Positions 29,660 to 37,492 of a DNA stretch of 57,741 nt are shown in pieces. The notes beneath the pieces are model-generated. The model ran no database searches and was not told the DNA's origin. It saw only the letters and a program-made list of their open reading frames with translations. How positions within the stretch are numbered: the first letter of the stretch is position 1; every line of letters starts with the position of its first letter. The position numbers were made by a program, and so were the translations under genes. Source of the stretch: CAZVAN01 sp964625245 (lineage in GTDB: Bacteria; Patescibacteriota; Saccharimonadia; Saccharimonadales; UBA10212); NCBI GenBank assembly GCA_964625245.1, contig CAZVAN010000001.1, positions 1 through 57,741 of the forward strand, in the 5' to 3' direction.

Positions 29660-30577
29660 ATGAGCTACGAACAAGCCACTGCGGAATTTCTGGAATACCT
29701 AGAACTGGAGCAAAATCGCTCACCAAAGACCATACAAAATTATAGTCATTACCTTATCCGTCTTAGTGATTTTGCCGGTGATATAAAGGTAGAGGATATA
29801 AATCCGGAATTGATTAGAAAATGGCGTTTATGGCTAAACCGCCTGGGCACTAATACTAGCGATGAGCTTTCAAAGACCACACAAAACTACCACCTAATTG
29901 CGCTAAGAAGTTTCCTTAGATTTTGTATTAAGAGAGGTTACACTGCCCTACCCCCCGACCAGATAGAACTAGCACGGACTACCCGCCCCCAGGTGACTTT
30001 TTTAACGCCGGAGGAGCTTGAGCGCCTAGCTTCCCAGCCCAATACGTCCAACCCTACTGGTCTACGCGACCGGGCCATTATAGAACTTTTGTTTTCCAGC
30101 GGACTACGCGTTAGTGAGCTGGTGGGGCTAGATCGTGACCATATTAACCTGAAGCGACGCGAGTTTATGGTACGTGGCAAAGGCCAAAAAGATCGGCCGA
30201 TCTTTATCAGCGCCGAGGCAGCGGGTTGGATAGACCAGTATCTGCAAAAACGCCAAGACAATACCAAGCCCCTTTTTATTAGATACAGTGGGTCTAAAAA
30301 AGTAGATTTATCGGGTAATTTTCACCGTTTGACGGCCCGTAGCGTGCAGCGAATGGTGGCCAGATACGCTCGGCTAGCCGGAATTACCAAACACGTTAGC
30401 CCGCATACGCTGCGGCATTCTTTTGCGACGGACCTTTTGATGAACGGGGCTGACCTAAGGAGTGTGCAGGCCATGCTGGGCCATAGTAACATCGCTACCA
30501 CTCAAATTTATACTCATGTTACAGATCCCCACTTAAAAGCCGTTCATGAAAAGTTCCACCGAACAAAAAATAATTAA
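29660..30577 (+). CDS. xerC: Tyrosine recombinase (XerC/XerD-like)
   Basis: A 305-aa site-specific recombinase: N-terminal SAM-like core-binding domain (1-~95) and catalytic domain with Arg150 (SSGLRVSEL), the Lys of the beta-hairpin (GKGQKD), His249 and Arg252 (HTLRHSF), His275 (LGHS) and nucleophile Tyr284 (QIYTHV). The length suits a chromosome-dimer-resolving Xer protein; a single Xer is usual in reduced genomes. TGTTAGAAT, an extended -10, ends 6 nt before the ATG, predicting a leaderless mRNA. An accessory, GC-rich stretch begins just downstream. Confidence 0.93.
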   Translation: MSYEQATAEFLEYLELEQNRSPKTIQNYSHYLIRLSDFAGDIKVEDINPELIRKWRLWLNRLGTNTSDELSKTTQNYHLIALRSFLRFCIKRGYTALPPDQIELARTTRPQVTFLTPEELERLASQPNTSNPTGLRDRAIIELLFSSGLRVSELVGLDRDHINLKRREFMVRGKGQKDRPIFISAEAAGWIDQYLQKRQDNTKPLFIRYSGSKKVDLSGNFHRLTARSVQRMVARYARLAGITKHVSPHTLRHSFATDLLMNGADLRSVQAMLGHSNIATTQIYTHVTDPHLKAVHEKFHRTKNN

Positions 30578-30698
30578 ATAAGCCAAAAACATAACTAATT
30601 TTATTTGACTGTCAGCCGTTATAGAATTTGCTGTAGCGATTCTTCCCTCGCAAAAGCTTTAGCTAGTACCCCAACAACCAGGAAAGGTGGGTGGATCA

Positions 30699-31769
30699 AT
30701 GTTCGGCAAGACCAAGCTGCAAACATGGGCAGCTTTGGGCGGCTGTGTCTGCGCCGCCACCGGGTTTGGAGCCCAGAATTCCAAGAGTGCCCCGGCCAAC
30801 GAATCAGGAGCGACAACCAGCTGTTCCGATTACAACTTGATCGACGTACACGGTTCAGGTGCAGCCTCGTACACCGAAAGTCCGGCCGGGAGCGTCCTGG
30901 CAGAGCAGCTCCAGATGAGTTTGTCGCCGAAGCAAGTGGAGGTGGATACCGTCCCGTTTGAAGCGGCCGGTGGCCCAATTACCCTGGCGGGAGCGGCTTT
31001 GAAGTTGCCGCGCGGCTACCACCAGTCAGTAGTGAAAATCAAGAACTGGCTGCGGGAATGGCTTCAGGCTCTACCCGGGGACTGCCCGAACGCCAAGGTC
31101 ATCCTGGTCGGCTACAGCCAGGGGGCACAGGCGGTAGGCGACGTCTATCAGGAGCGAGCTTGGAAGCAAGTGGTCGGGGTTGTATTGTTCGGAGACCCCT
31201 ACTACAACCACGCTGACAGTTCAGACCGCTTCGGGCTCAACTTCCAGCCGAAGCAGAGGATCAAGACCAAGCTGGACGGAGCCCTGGTGGGGCGCAAACC
31301 AAGGGATGCCTTCAACAGCTCCCTGGTGCAGAGCTACTGCCACCAAGAGGACTTCGTATGCCAGGCTCCCCTGAGCAAGTACGAGCTGGTTCGATACGGC
31401 AAGAGCCAGCACAACAACTACACCGGGTTCGGGGAGCCGGAGAAGGCGGCCAAGTACCTGATGGGCCTAATTGGTTCAAGCGGCAGCCCAAAACCGTCGC
31501 CCAAACCACTGGGCAAATGGCCCACCAACCGTCACGATGGCCCACCGGCTCTCTTCTTGATGCTGGGAGCCAACTTCATCAGTCCAGATTGGTCGAGCTG
31601 TGACCCGGCTTACTGCATCGTTGGGTCCGATAACACGGTCTACGTGTTTTCGGTCGACCAGGGCATCAACGAAAAGGGGACAATCCCTCTTGGGTACACA
31701 GACCCCGCGGAGGGACTGGGGGAACTAAAAGTTCCAAAACCGGACATCGACAAGCTGCTGGCTCCGTGA
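30699..31769 (+). CDS. Secreted cutinase-family esterase (likely imported gene)
   Basis: A 356-aa alpha/beta hydrolase of the cutinase/Culp family. Numbered from the ATG at 30699, Ser140 lies in GYSQGAQ, Asp218 between two Cys (YCHQEDFVC) and His238 (HNNY), the full catalytic triad. The N-terminus is a signal peptide (KTKLQTWAALGGCVCAATG) with a possible lipobox LGGC. A Pro/Lys linker (~260-275) leads to a Cys-containing ~75-residue tail. AAAGGTGG precedes the ATG; GTG 12 nt earlier is an alternative start. Codons are GC3-rich, unlike neighbours, suggesting transfer from a high-GC bacterium such as an actinobacterial host. It may hydrolyse host lipid esters. Confidence 0.88.
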   Translation: MFGKTKLQTWAALGGCVCAATGFGAQNSKSAPANESGATTSCSDYNLIDVHGSGAASYTESPAGSVLAEQLQMSLSPKQVEVDTVPFEAAGGPITLAGAALKLPRGYHQSVVKIKNWLREWLQALPGDCPNAKVILVGYSQGAQAVGDVYQERAWKQVVGVVLFGDPYYNHADSSDRFGLNFQPKQRIKTKLDGALVGRKPRDAFNSSLVQSYCHQEDFVCQAPLSKYELVRYGKSQHNNYTGFGEPEKAAKYLMGLIGSSGSPKPSPKPLGKWPTNRHDGPPALFLMLGANFISPDWSSCDPAYCIVGSDNTVYVFSVDQGINEKGTIPLGYTDPAEGLGELKVPKPDIDKLLAP

Positions 31770-31780
31770 AGAAGCAAGAC

Positions 31781-31814
31781 GCCCGGGTGAGCGGATTTTC
31801 ACGCTCACCCGGGC
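31781..31814 (+). terminator. GC-rich hairpin after the cutinase gene
   Basis: A perfect 13-bp stem, arms 31781-31793 and 31802-31814 (GCCCGGGTGAGCG and its complement), with an 8-nt loop and no T-run. This is the form of terminator common in high-GC actinobacteria, consistent with an imported gene that brought its own signal. Confidence 0.7.
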
Positions 31815-31832
31815 TAGGCGAAGGAAGAATTG

Positions 31833-31856
31833 TAAGACCCCGCTCGTGGGTCTTTT
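31833..31856 (+). terminator. Second, T-tailed terminator after the cutinase gene
   Basis: AAGACCC/GGGTCTT stem with a 7-nt loop followed by TTTTAATTTT. This is the style of terminator used by the native genes in the window. Confidence 0.8.
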
Positions 31857-31896
31857 AATTTTAACCTTGGGGTGTAATAATTAAGCGTAAGAAGTT

Positions 31897-32553
31897 ATGA
31901 AAAAGACTCAAAGAGGGTTTGGAGATATAAAGCTAATAGGAATCGGTGTATTGATTCTAGTGCTAATCGTTGCTGGCGGATATGCTTACCATAGACGTAG
32001 TGGTTCTTCTTCTAATTCTAATACGAGCATCTCGGTGGGTTGGTCTCTGTACAAAAGCGATAAGTATGGGTTTGAGTTTAGTTATCCTAATGATTGGGGT
32101 GGCCCGACTACGACAGAGGTAAGTAATTCAGCAAGTAAGCAGTATGTGGTTGCCTTCCCCACCGATTCAACAAAATCGATAAAAATTGAGATGGACTCTG
32201 GTCTATCCAACAATAAGGATTGCGACCCGGGCAAGGGATGTACAACAGGTGAGGTAAGCAAAGCTTATATAGAAAGTAGGCTGAAGAATGATAAATCCGA
32301 CTTGGCTGCTAGTGATACGACTTCGTTTGCTAACGTTGTTAGTGTTCCCAAACAAGTAAGCGGATTGAGCGTTTATAGGATAGTGAGTGTTCCAAAGATT
32401 AAGACTGATGCTGCTAGGTTAAGCTATGTAGTTACCAGCGCAGGCGTTAGCTGCCCTCAAAACGGCTTTGCCCCAACTAGCACTGAAGGCTGTGTTACAA
32501 AGGATACATATGTTGTGGCCGATCAAGTTATAAAGAGCCTGCAATCACTTTAA
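31897..32553 (+). CDS. Membrane-anchored extracytoplasmic protein, hypothetical
   Basis: A 218-aa protein: short basic N-terminus, one membrane helix (about 13-31), a Ser/Asn linker and an outer domain beginning WSLYKSDKYGFEFSYPNDW, a PsbP-like opening seen in many secreted proteins of low-complexity families. Four to five Cys in the outer part could form disulfides. Codon use is AT3-rich and native, unlike the two flanking genes. TAATAAT upstream may be part of a -10; the Shine-Dalgarno is weak. Confidence 0.7.
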   Translation: MKKTQRGFGDIKLIGIGVLILVLIVAGGYAYHRRSGSSSNSNTSISVGWSLYKSDKYGFEFSYPNDWGGPTTTEVSNSASKQYVVAFPTDSTKSIKIEMDSGLSNNKDCDPGKGCTTGEVSKAYIESRLKNDKSDLAASDTTSFANVVSVPKQVSGLSVYRIVSVPKIKTDAARLSYVVTSAGVSCPQNGFAPTSTEGCVTKDTYVVADQVIKSLQSL

Positions 32554-32691
32554 GTTCTACTTATTTTAATAAGCTCTAGCATTTTACTTATTAGCTAAAA
32601 TATTCTAGGATAGGTTTATGATCTCTTTTGATCCAAGGTCTAAGTAAACCAGCTCCTCTCATACGTAGTTCAAGAAAGGTAGGTGATTCCC

Positions 32692-33681
32692 GTGAAGGGG
32701 ATCCGTATCACCGCGTGCCTCGTGGCACTGGTGCTCTCGTGCCTCGTCGTCGCTTCGGTGACGGCATCCGCGCACGCAATCACCAAGAACGACCCACCGG
32801 TTGTCCGGTACAGCGATGGGTCCCTGACCCTCGATGGCCAGCCCTACTTCCCAATCATGGCTCTGATCACTCGCTGCCCAAGTAGCGACGTGATCAATCA
32901 GATGGTCAAGGTGGGCGTCAACACCGTCGACGGCTATGCCCTCAGCTGTGGTACCGGCAAGGGTACGCAAGAGTTCGTCGACAAGCTTCACACCGCTCTT
33001 CAAGACCGCGTGAAGTGGATGGAGCATGACACGAGCGTCGGCTACTGGCCGACGGGACTTCCCGAGCTGACGAAGTGGCTGGCTCCCATCCAATGGGACA
33101 CCCACGACGGCCAGCAGCTCAAGTCGTGCAGTGACCACTCAGCAGTCTCGGTCTACACGGGAGTCAACAACCTCAGCAAGAGGGGGCCGGTGATCCTGCG
33201 AATTCCGATCGCTGTCGCTGGCGGTCTCGACGGCCAGGACGTCAATTGCCTGACCGGAGCCCGTGTCTCGGCTCTCCTCTGGGGAGCCGTGGCAACCACG
33301 AAGCTCGTTGGTATCGAGTACCTCGCACAGGACAAGGGACAAGATGCCCCGCTGTTCGACGTTCCGACCAGCGTGCAGGCGCAGGCACCGAAGGATGCAG
33401 CCCTGCTCAAGCTGATCCTGCCGGCGATGGAGAACGGCACCGTTGTCACATCGCAAGTCAACGTGACCGGCGGCGTGAAGGTCGGAGCTTGGAAGTACAA
33501 CGGCTCGACCGTCATCGTGGCCGTGAACATGGTCGACACACCGGCTTCTGCAAGCTTCACACTGCCAAGCTCACTGAAGAACGTTCGCGTTCTGAAGGAG
33601 ACCAGCGGGGTGAAGATCAGCGGCCGGAAGTTCACCGACCATTTCCCTGGGCTGAGCAAGCACATCTACGTGGTGCAGTAA
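32692..33681 (+). CDS. Secreted glycosidase-like TIM-barrel protein (likely imported gene)
   Basis: A 329-aa secreted protein. Signal peptide MKGIRITACLVALVLSCLVV...ASAHA, then DGSLTLDGQPYFPIM, an opening often seen in glycoside hydrolases (GH42/GH35-like), repeated beta/alpha segments and a C-terminal beta domain (VKVGAWKYNGSTVIVAVNM). I cannot identify catalytic acids with certainty, so this is a fold-level suggestion only. GTG at 32692 fits the AAAGGTAGG Shine-Dalgarno (8 nt); an upstream GTG is too close. GC3 is very high and the start region resembles that of the cutinase gene, suggesting the same source. Confidence 0.6.
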   Translation: MKGIRITACLVALVLSCLVVASVTASAHAITKNDPPVVRYSDGSLTLDGQPYFPIMALITRCPSSDVINQMVKVGVNTVDGYALSCGTGKGTQEFVDKLHTALQDRVKWMEHDTSVGYWPTGLPELTKWLAPIQWDTHDGQQLKSCSDHSAVSVYTGVNNLSKRGPVILRIPIAVAGGLDGQDVNCLTGARVSALLWGAVATTKLVGIEYLAQDKGQDAPLFDVPTSVQAQAPKDAALLKLILPAMENGTVVTSQVNVTGGVKVGAWKYNGSTVIVAVNMVDTPASASFTLPSSLKNVRVLKETSGVKISGRKFTDHFPGLSKHIYVVQ

Positions 33682-33688
33682 GACGCAA

Positions 33689-33706
33689 GGGGGCCTTCGG
33701 GCCCCC
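33689..33706 (+). terminator. GC-rich hairpin after the glycosidase-like gene
   Basis: GGGGGCC/GGCCCCC stem, directly after the stop codon, without a T-run: an actinobacterial-style terminator, as after the cutinase gene. Confidence 0.65.
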
Positions 33707-33748
33707 AACCGTCTTTCTAGAAAAGAGGAGTTGAATCAGGAGATCTTA

Positions 33749-33777
33749 CAGAGCCCGCAAGGGCTCTTTCTCTTTTT
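33749..33777. terminator. T-tailed terminator at the boundary with the pilus locus
   Basis: AGAGCCC/GGGCTCT with GCAA tetraloop followed by TTCTCTTTTT. It ends the plus-strand unit and sits at the 3' end of the converging 980-aa gene. Confidence 0.8.
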
Positions 33778-33778
33778 A

Positions 33779-36721
33779 TTAGGGCAATCTAGAATCGTCG
33801 AATTCGTTAACATAGGGATTTGTACATGTAAGGAAGAACCCTGGACTCCATGCCCCTACCCACCCAGTACCACTCCCCCATGAACCACTCAAGCCAGTTC
33901 GGAAATTAGAACCATATTGGGTATCCACGTGACAGCTTGTCGAACCAGAATCATCAACACCGCCGCCGGAAACAGATATAGAATAGCTTCCATCTCCACC
34001 ACACACTATCCATCGGTGGATGCCATCTGCACAGGGACCGGGGTTATAGGTAGCGCTGTTTCTGCAATACCATAAGTTATAATATCCTGTGCTTGAAGGA
34101 CATTGATTGGGTCCTTCATCCCAAATTGCTCCTCTATTGAAGGAGTTTTCCCGAATGGGTGGATGTATGGTGAAACATTGACTGGCGCCTGCGAGGAAAC
34201 CCCACGGATCAGCGCCGGAAGAAAACTGTACGCAGTAATTACCTACTCCTAAACCAACCGACCCACTGCTGCCTACCCAGCCTCCTGAACCAATTGACCC
34301 ACAATTAACCCCCGAGCAGTCGTGAAGGAGGTAGTAACCTCTGCCGGAGTTAGCGGGTGGACAAGAACCAGACCAACTAAAGCCACCTGATCCGTTACGG
34401 TTGTCATACGCAGATACGTTTGCGCTACAAGATGCATTGCCATTTTGTCCTGGGGCGTAGGGGGTAGCACACGCCTGATTACTGGCCAAAGCCCCCCAAG
34501 GTGTAAGGCTATCCGTTAAGGTCAAGCAGAACTGGCTGGTTCTAAGTCCAGGAGTTGTACCACTTCCGGTTCGGCTCGTAGAACTGAAGCCACCATCGGT
34601 ACTGCTTGTAACGCTGTAGGTACCAAGATTAACGTTACCAAGAGCTGGACAAGCACCGGACCAGGAGTAATTAACAGCAGCATCCTGATTGTCACTAGCG
34701 CTTACGCTAGCAGTGCAAGCAGGAGGCAGGATGGGACGAGGCCCTCCTCTGCTAAAGACAATTGTTTGTGGTCCCGAAGAGCGGCCTATTGGATCAAAAC
34801 ATTCTACTGTGAACGTTTTGGTTGAATCATCTTGAGGACCAATGCTCATGGTTTGATTCTGAGTAGCTATTGGAGCGCCGCTGGGGTTATTGTAGCTGGT
34901 AGTTGAGGTCCAGTTGCCGGTTAGGTCGCAGCGGCTGGCATTATTAGCCGACCAGCTAACAACATAAGGTGCGTCGGCAGAAATAGATGCCGGGCCGGAT
35001 ATTGAAGCTGCTGGTGTTGGCCAGGCAGTGACAGTTTGAGTACCACCGGCGTTATTGATGGTGGAATAAGGCGTATTACCACCACCTACCCTGCTACAAA
35101 GCATGCTGAAGCTTGTAACGCTTGAGATAGGACCAAAAGTTTGAGGACGACCGGTGCCATTAAGTGCTGGATTTCCAGTAAAGTCCATGACCGTAGTTTT
35201 ATCGGGCGGGCTGGCCCATCCAGGCATACCGCCGCTGGCCGTGCAAGAGGTAGCATCGGCGGTTGTCCATTTAAGGGTGACGTTATTGCCACTATCTATG
35301 TAGGTTGTGCCCTTGTGGGTGGCATCCGGGGTGGATTCGTTATAGTGCTTAGCCGTTCCATTGTTGGCTATAGCCGGGAAGAGAGGGGTCTCGTTGGCTG
35401 GGCCGGTGTTACCAGTAATGGTCAGATCCAGAGATGGAACGGGGTCGGATACGCAACCACTGCCAGCGCAGGCGCCGGCATCGTGACAAACGTTGGGAGG
35501 AGTATCAAAACTGACGTAGCTATAGAAGCTAACAGTCTGGACAACGCGCTTACAGAGCGCGTTGGCCGTACGGACTGATTGTTCTGGAATGGAATCACTA
35601 CTTGAGGAAATATTGGTATCTATGCCGCCACCTGTGGATGACAAGCTGCTGGTGTCTACCCTGGCCTGCAGGCGCTTGGCAACGCCACCTGATTGGGCAG
35701 TGGCGTCAATCACAGCCTGAACATTTATAAACTTAAGGGTTTGCGTCCATATGTCATTGGCCCGTATTTTTACATCAGCCTGGTTATAAATTGGCGTGAC
35801 TTTCATATATACATAATCCAGGGTGTTGGGAGATATTGAAGTGCTAAGGTCTTTAATAATCAGATTACAGGTGTAATCAGACTTGTTATTAGGCACACCG
35901 TTGAAATCAACCACTCCAGACGTAGTCCCAACCGTAGTTGTACAGCTAACCGGCAAAACGCTGCCGTCCGCAAGTGACGCGTAGGACGGGTGCGGTATGG
36001 TCCCGCTACCGCCACTGTTTTGGGGGTATAGAAACAACGTTTTAGAATTAGCCTGGAGATTTGTTAGGTCGCCGGTGGTAGGGATTGGATAAATACTGAC
36101 TCTTAACATTGGTATGAAGTTGTTGGCAGAGGAAGTCCAGCTAGTGATGTCAGTAAAGCTAGGGCTGTTGGGCGGATAGCCGGTGACGCTGGGGTTGCTA
36201 GGTTGCCAGGAGAGCATGAGTTTATCAAAAGAACCGCTGAAGGCCGAGGTAGTAACTTTCACCACCTGCGACTTATTAGAACTAATCTGCTGATAAGCCA
36301 AATCTGTTGGAGTAGGATCAAGTATTAGACAGGTGTAGTGAGTCGAGGCCGGGTTATCTTTAGCCAAGTTTGAGTCGTTATAAAATGGACCGGGTGTTTG
36401 GGCGTTGCCTATAAGGGTACTGGCGCCGTTACAGTTTGCAGAGCTGGCATACGGATGTAACAGCGCTCCGGTTGCCGGATCTTTTTGTCTTAAATAGCCC
36501 GCCACGTCATTAATGGCTGATTGGGTGGCATAAGTAGCCGCAGCACTAAATTGGCGATTGGTGGCATTGCTCAATGTGCGGCTCATTAGACGGGCGAAGC
36601 CAATACTTATAAGTGTTACCACTATAACAAGAATGGATACAACAACTATTGACGCCATACCCTCCTGAGACTTGCGGTGCATATGCCCAATTTTACTACG
36701 CTTGAACTTAAAATACACCAC
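33779..36721 (-). CDS. Giant PilX-like minor pilin / surface adhesin candidate
   Basis: A 980-aa protein. Residues ~20-45 (EGMASIVVVSILVIVVTLISIGFARLM) form a PilX-type pilin N-terminal helix, starting after a basic leader. The long outer part is rich in Ser, Thr, Gly and Asn, with Ig-like stretches (WTTADATSCTASG, WSANNASRCDLTGNW) and repeated Cys-containing FSWSGxCP motifs. A large outer domain on a minor pilin suggests a tip adhesin. Start is GTG, overlapping the stop of the upstream prepilin by 1 nt; MHRKSQEG (14 residues in) is an alternative start. Confidence 0.75.
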   Translation of the reverse strand: MVYFKFKRSKIGHMHRKSQEGMASIVVVSILVIVVTLISIGFARLMSRTLSNATNRQFSAAATYATQSAINDVAGYLRQKDPATGALLHPYASSANCNGASTLIGNAQTPGPFYNDSNLAKDNPASTHYTCLILDPTPTDLAYQQISSNKSQVVKVTTSAFSGSFDKLMLSWQPSNPSVTGYPPNSPSFTDITSWTSSANNFIPMLRVSIYPIPTTGDLTNLQANSKTLFLYPQNSGGSGTIPHPSYASLADGSVLPVSCTTTVGTTSGVVDFNGVPNNKSDYTCNLIIKDLSTSISPNTLDYVYMKVTPIYNQADVKIRANDIWTQTLKFINVQAVIDATAQSGGVAKRLQARVDTSSLSSTGGGIDTNISSSSDSIPEQSVRTANALCKRVVQTVSFYSYVSFDTPPNVCHDAGACAGSGCVSDPVPSLDLTITGNTGPANETPLFPAIANNGTAKHYNESTPDATHKGTTYIDSGNNVTLKWTTADATSCTASGGMPGWASPPDKTTVMDFTGNPALNGTGRPQTFGPISSVTSFSMLCSRVGGGNTPYSTINNAGGTQTVTAWPTPAASISGPASISADAPYVVSWSANNASRCDLTGNWTSTTSYNNPSGAPIATQNQTMSIGPQDDSTKTFTVECFDPIGRSSGPQTIVFSRGGPRPILPPACTASVSASDNQDAAVNYSWSGACPALGNVNLGTYSVTSSTDGGFSSTSRTGSGTTPGLRTSQFCLTLTDSLTPWGALASNQACATPYAPGQNGNASCSANVSAYDNRNGSGGFSWSGSCPPANSGRGYYLLHDCSGVNCGSIGSGGWVGSSGSVGLGVGNYCVQFSSGADPWGFLAGASQCFTIHPPIRENSFNRGAIWDEGPNQCPSSTGYYNLWYCRNSATYNPGPCADGIHRWIVCGGDGSYSISVSGGGVDDSGSTSCHVDTQYGSNFRTGLSGSWGSGTGWVGAWSPGFFLTCTNPYVNEFDDSRLP

Positions 36722-37461
36722 TAGTGTAATCCTCTGAAGACAGCAGTGTTGATTTGACTGACAGCACAGAATTCACCGCCCTTGGTGATTTTGCAAACAG
36801 GTGCCGTGGGGTTTGTCAGATCCATAAGATCATCATCGCCGTAGGCTACCACTATATTTACGTTGTAGATGTTCGGATTTTGGGTATTTGGGTTGGTGAT
36901 ACTTATATTGGATAACCTCATCTTCTCACCTAGCAACTCCGTAGGGTTATTCAACCTAAGGCTAGGCGGAGTACAAGCACCCAGGGGCACTGTGTCCGTG
37001 CATGGCGTGGCACAGGCCGAACTACCGGGCAGTACATCTTTGAGTACCCCAAAATTGCCTCCGGAGCCATTATATGGATGATTGGGCGCCGAATGATTTG
37101 GGGTTGCGCTAAGTCCTATTTCATAACCAAGATTATAGGTATAACGAGCATTGCCGATGCAGAAATAGCTATAGCCGCTAGCGCTATCGGTTTGCGGCGG
37201 TGAAACATTAGCCGCAGTCTGGAAATTACCGTCTATATCCTGAAAGATGTGAGTGGCAATTTCTTGGGTTTGAGCCAAGGAGACACCCTTATAGAAGATA
37301 TGGCCAATTTGTAAGAAGCCAGCCAGAGCAACCAGCAATATGATTGAGAAAACGGAGGTAGCAATTAAAAGCTCAACAATAGTAAACCCGCTAGGGTTCA
37401 TGCGAGACCTTGATAGGCTGAACTTGTGCCCAAAAACCCTTTTCATCTTAGCTATAATCAT
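36721..37461 (-). CDS. Type IV prepilin-like protein (PilW/PilV-like)
   Basis: A 246-aa protein with a long basic leader and the class III cleavage motif SG-FTIVELLIATSVFSIILLVALAGF: processed after Gly with Glu at +5, then a hydrophobic helix. The outer domain has six Cys. It probably makes a minor pilin that works with the 980-aa protein encoded just downstream with a 1-nt overlap. Confidence 0.85.
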   Translation of the reverse strand: MIIAKMKRVFGHKFSLSRSRMNPSGFTIVELLIATSVFSIILLVALAGFLQIGHIFYKGVSLAQTQEIATHIFQDIDGNFQTAANVSPPQTDSASGYSYFCIGNARYTYNLGYEIGLSATPNHSAPNHPYNGSGGNFGVLKDVLPGSSACATPCTDTVPLGACTPPSLRLNNPTELLGEKMRLSNISITNPNTQNPNIYNVNIVVAYGDDDLMDLTNPTAPVCKITKGGEFCAVSQINTAVFRGLH

Positions 37462-37492
37462 AAGCTATTTAAGACTGCTTTTCCAGAGGTAT

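Noticed and set aside
29565..29726. N-terminal extension of ndk (54 residues)
   Set aside because: The extension overlaps the xerC start, does not match the family, and the promoter lies inside it.
30605..30978. Open frames in other phases over the cutinase start and its upstream region
   Set aside because: GC-rich genes leave few stops in other frames; these shadows lack sensible starts and family features. The same applies to long frames opposite or beside 31180-33734.
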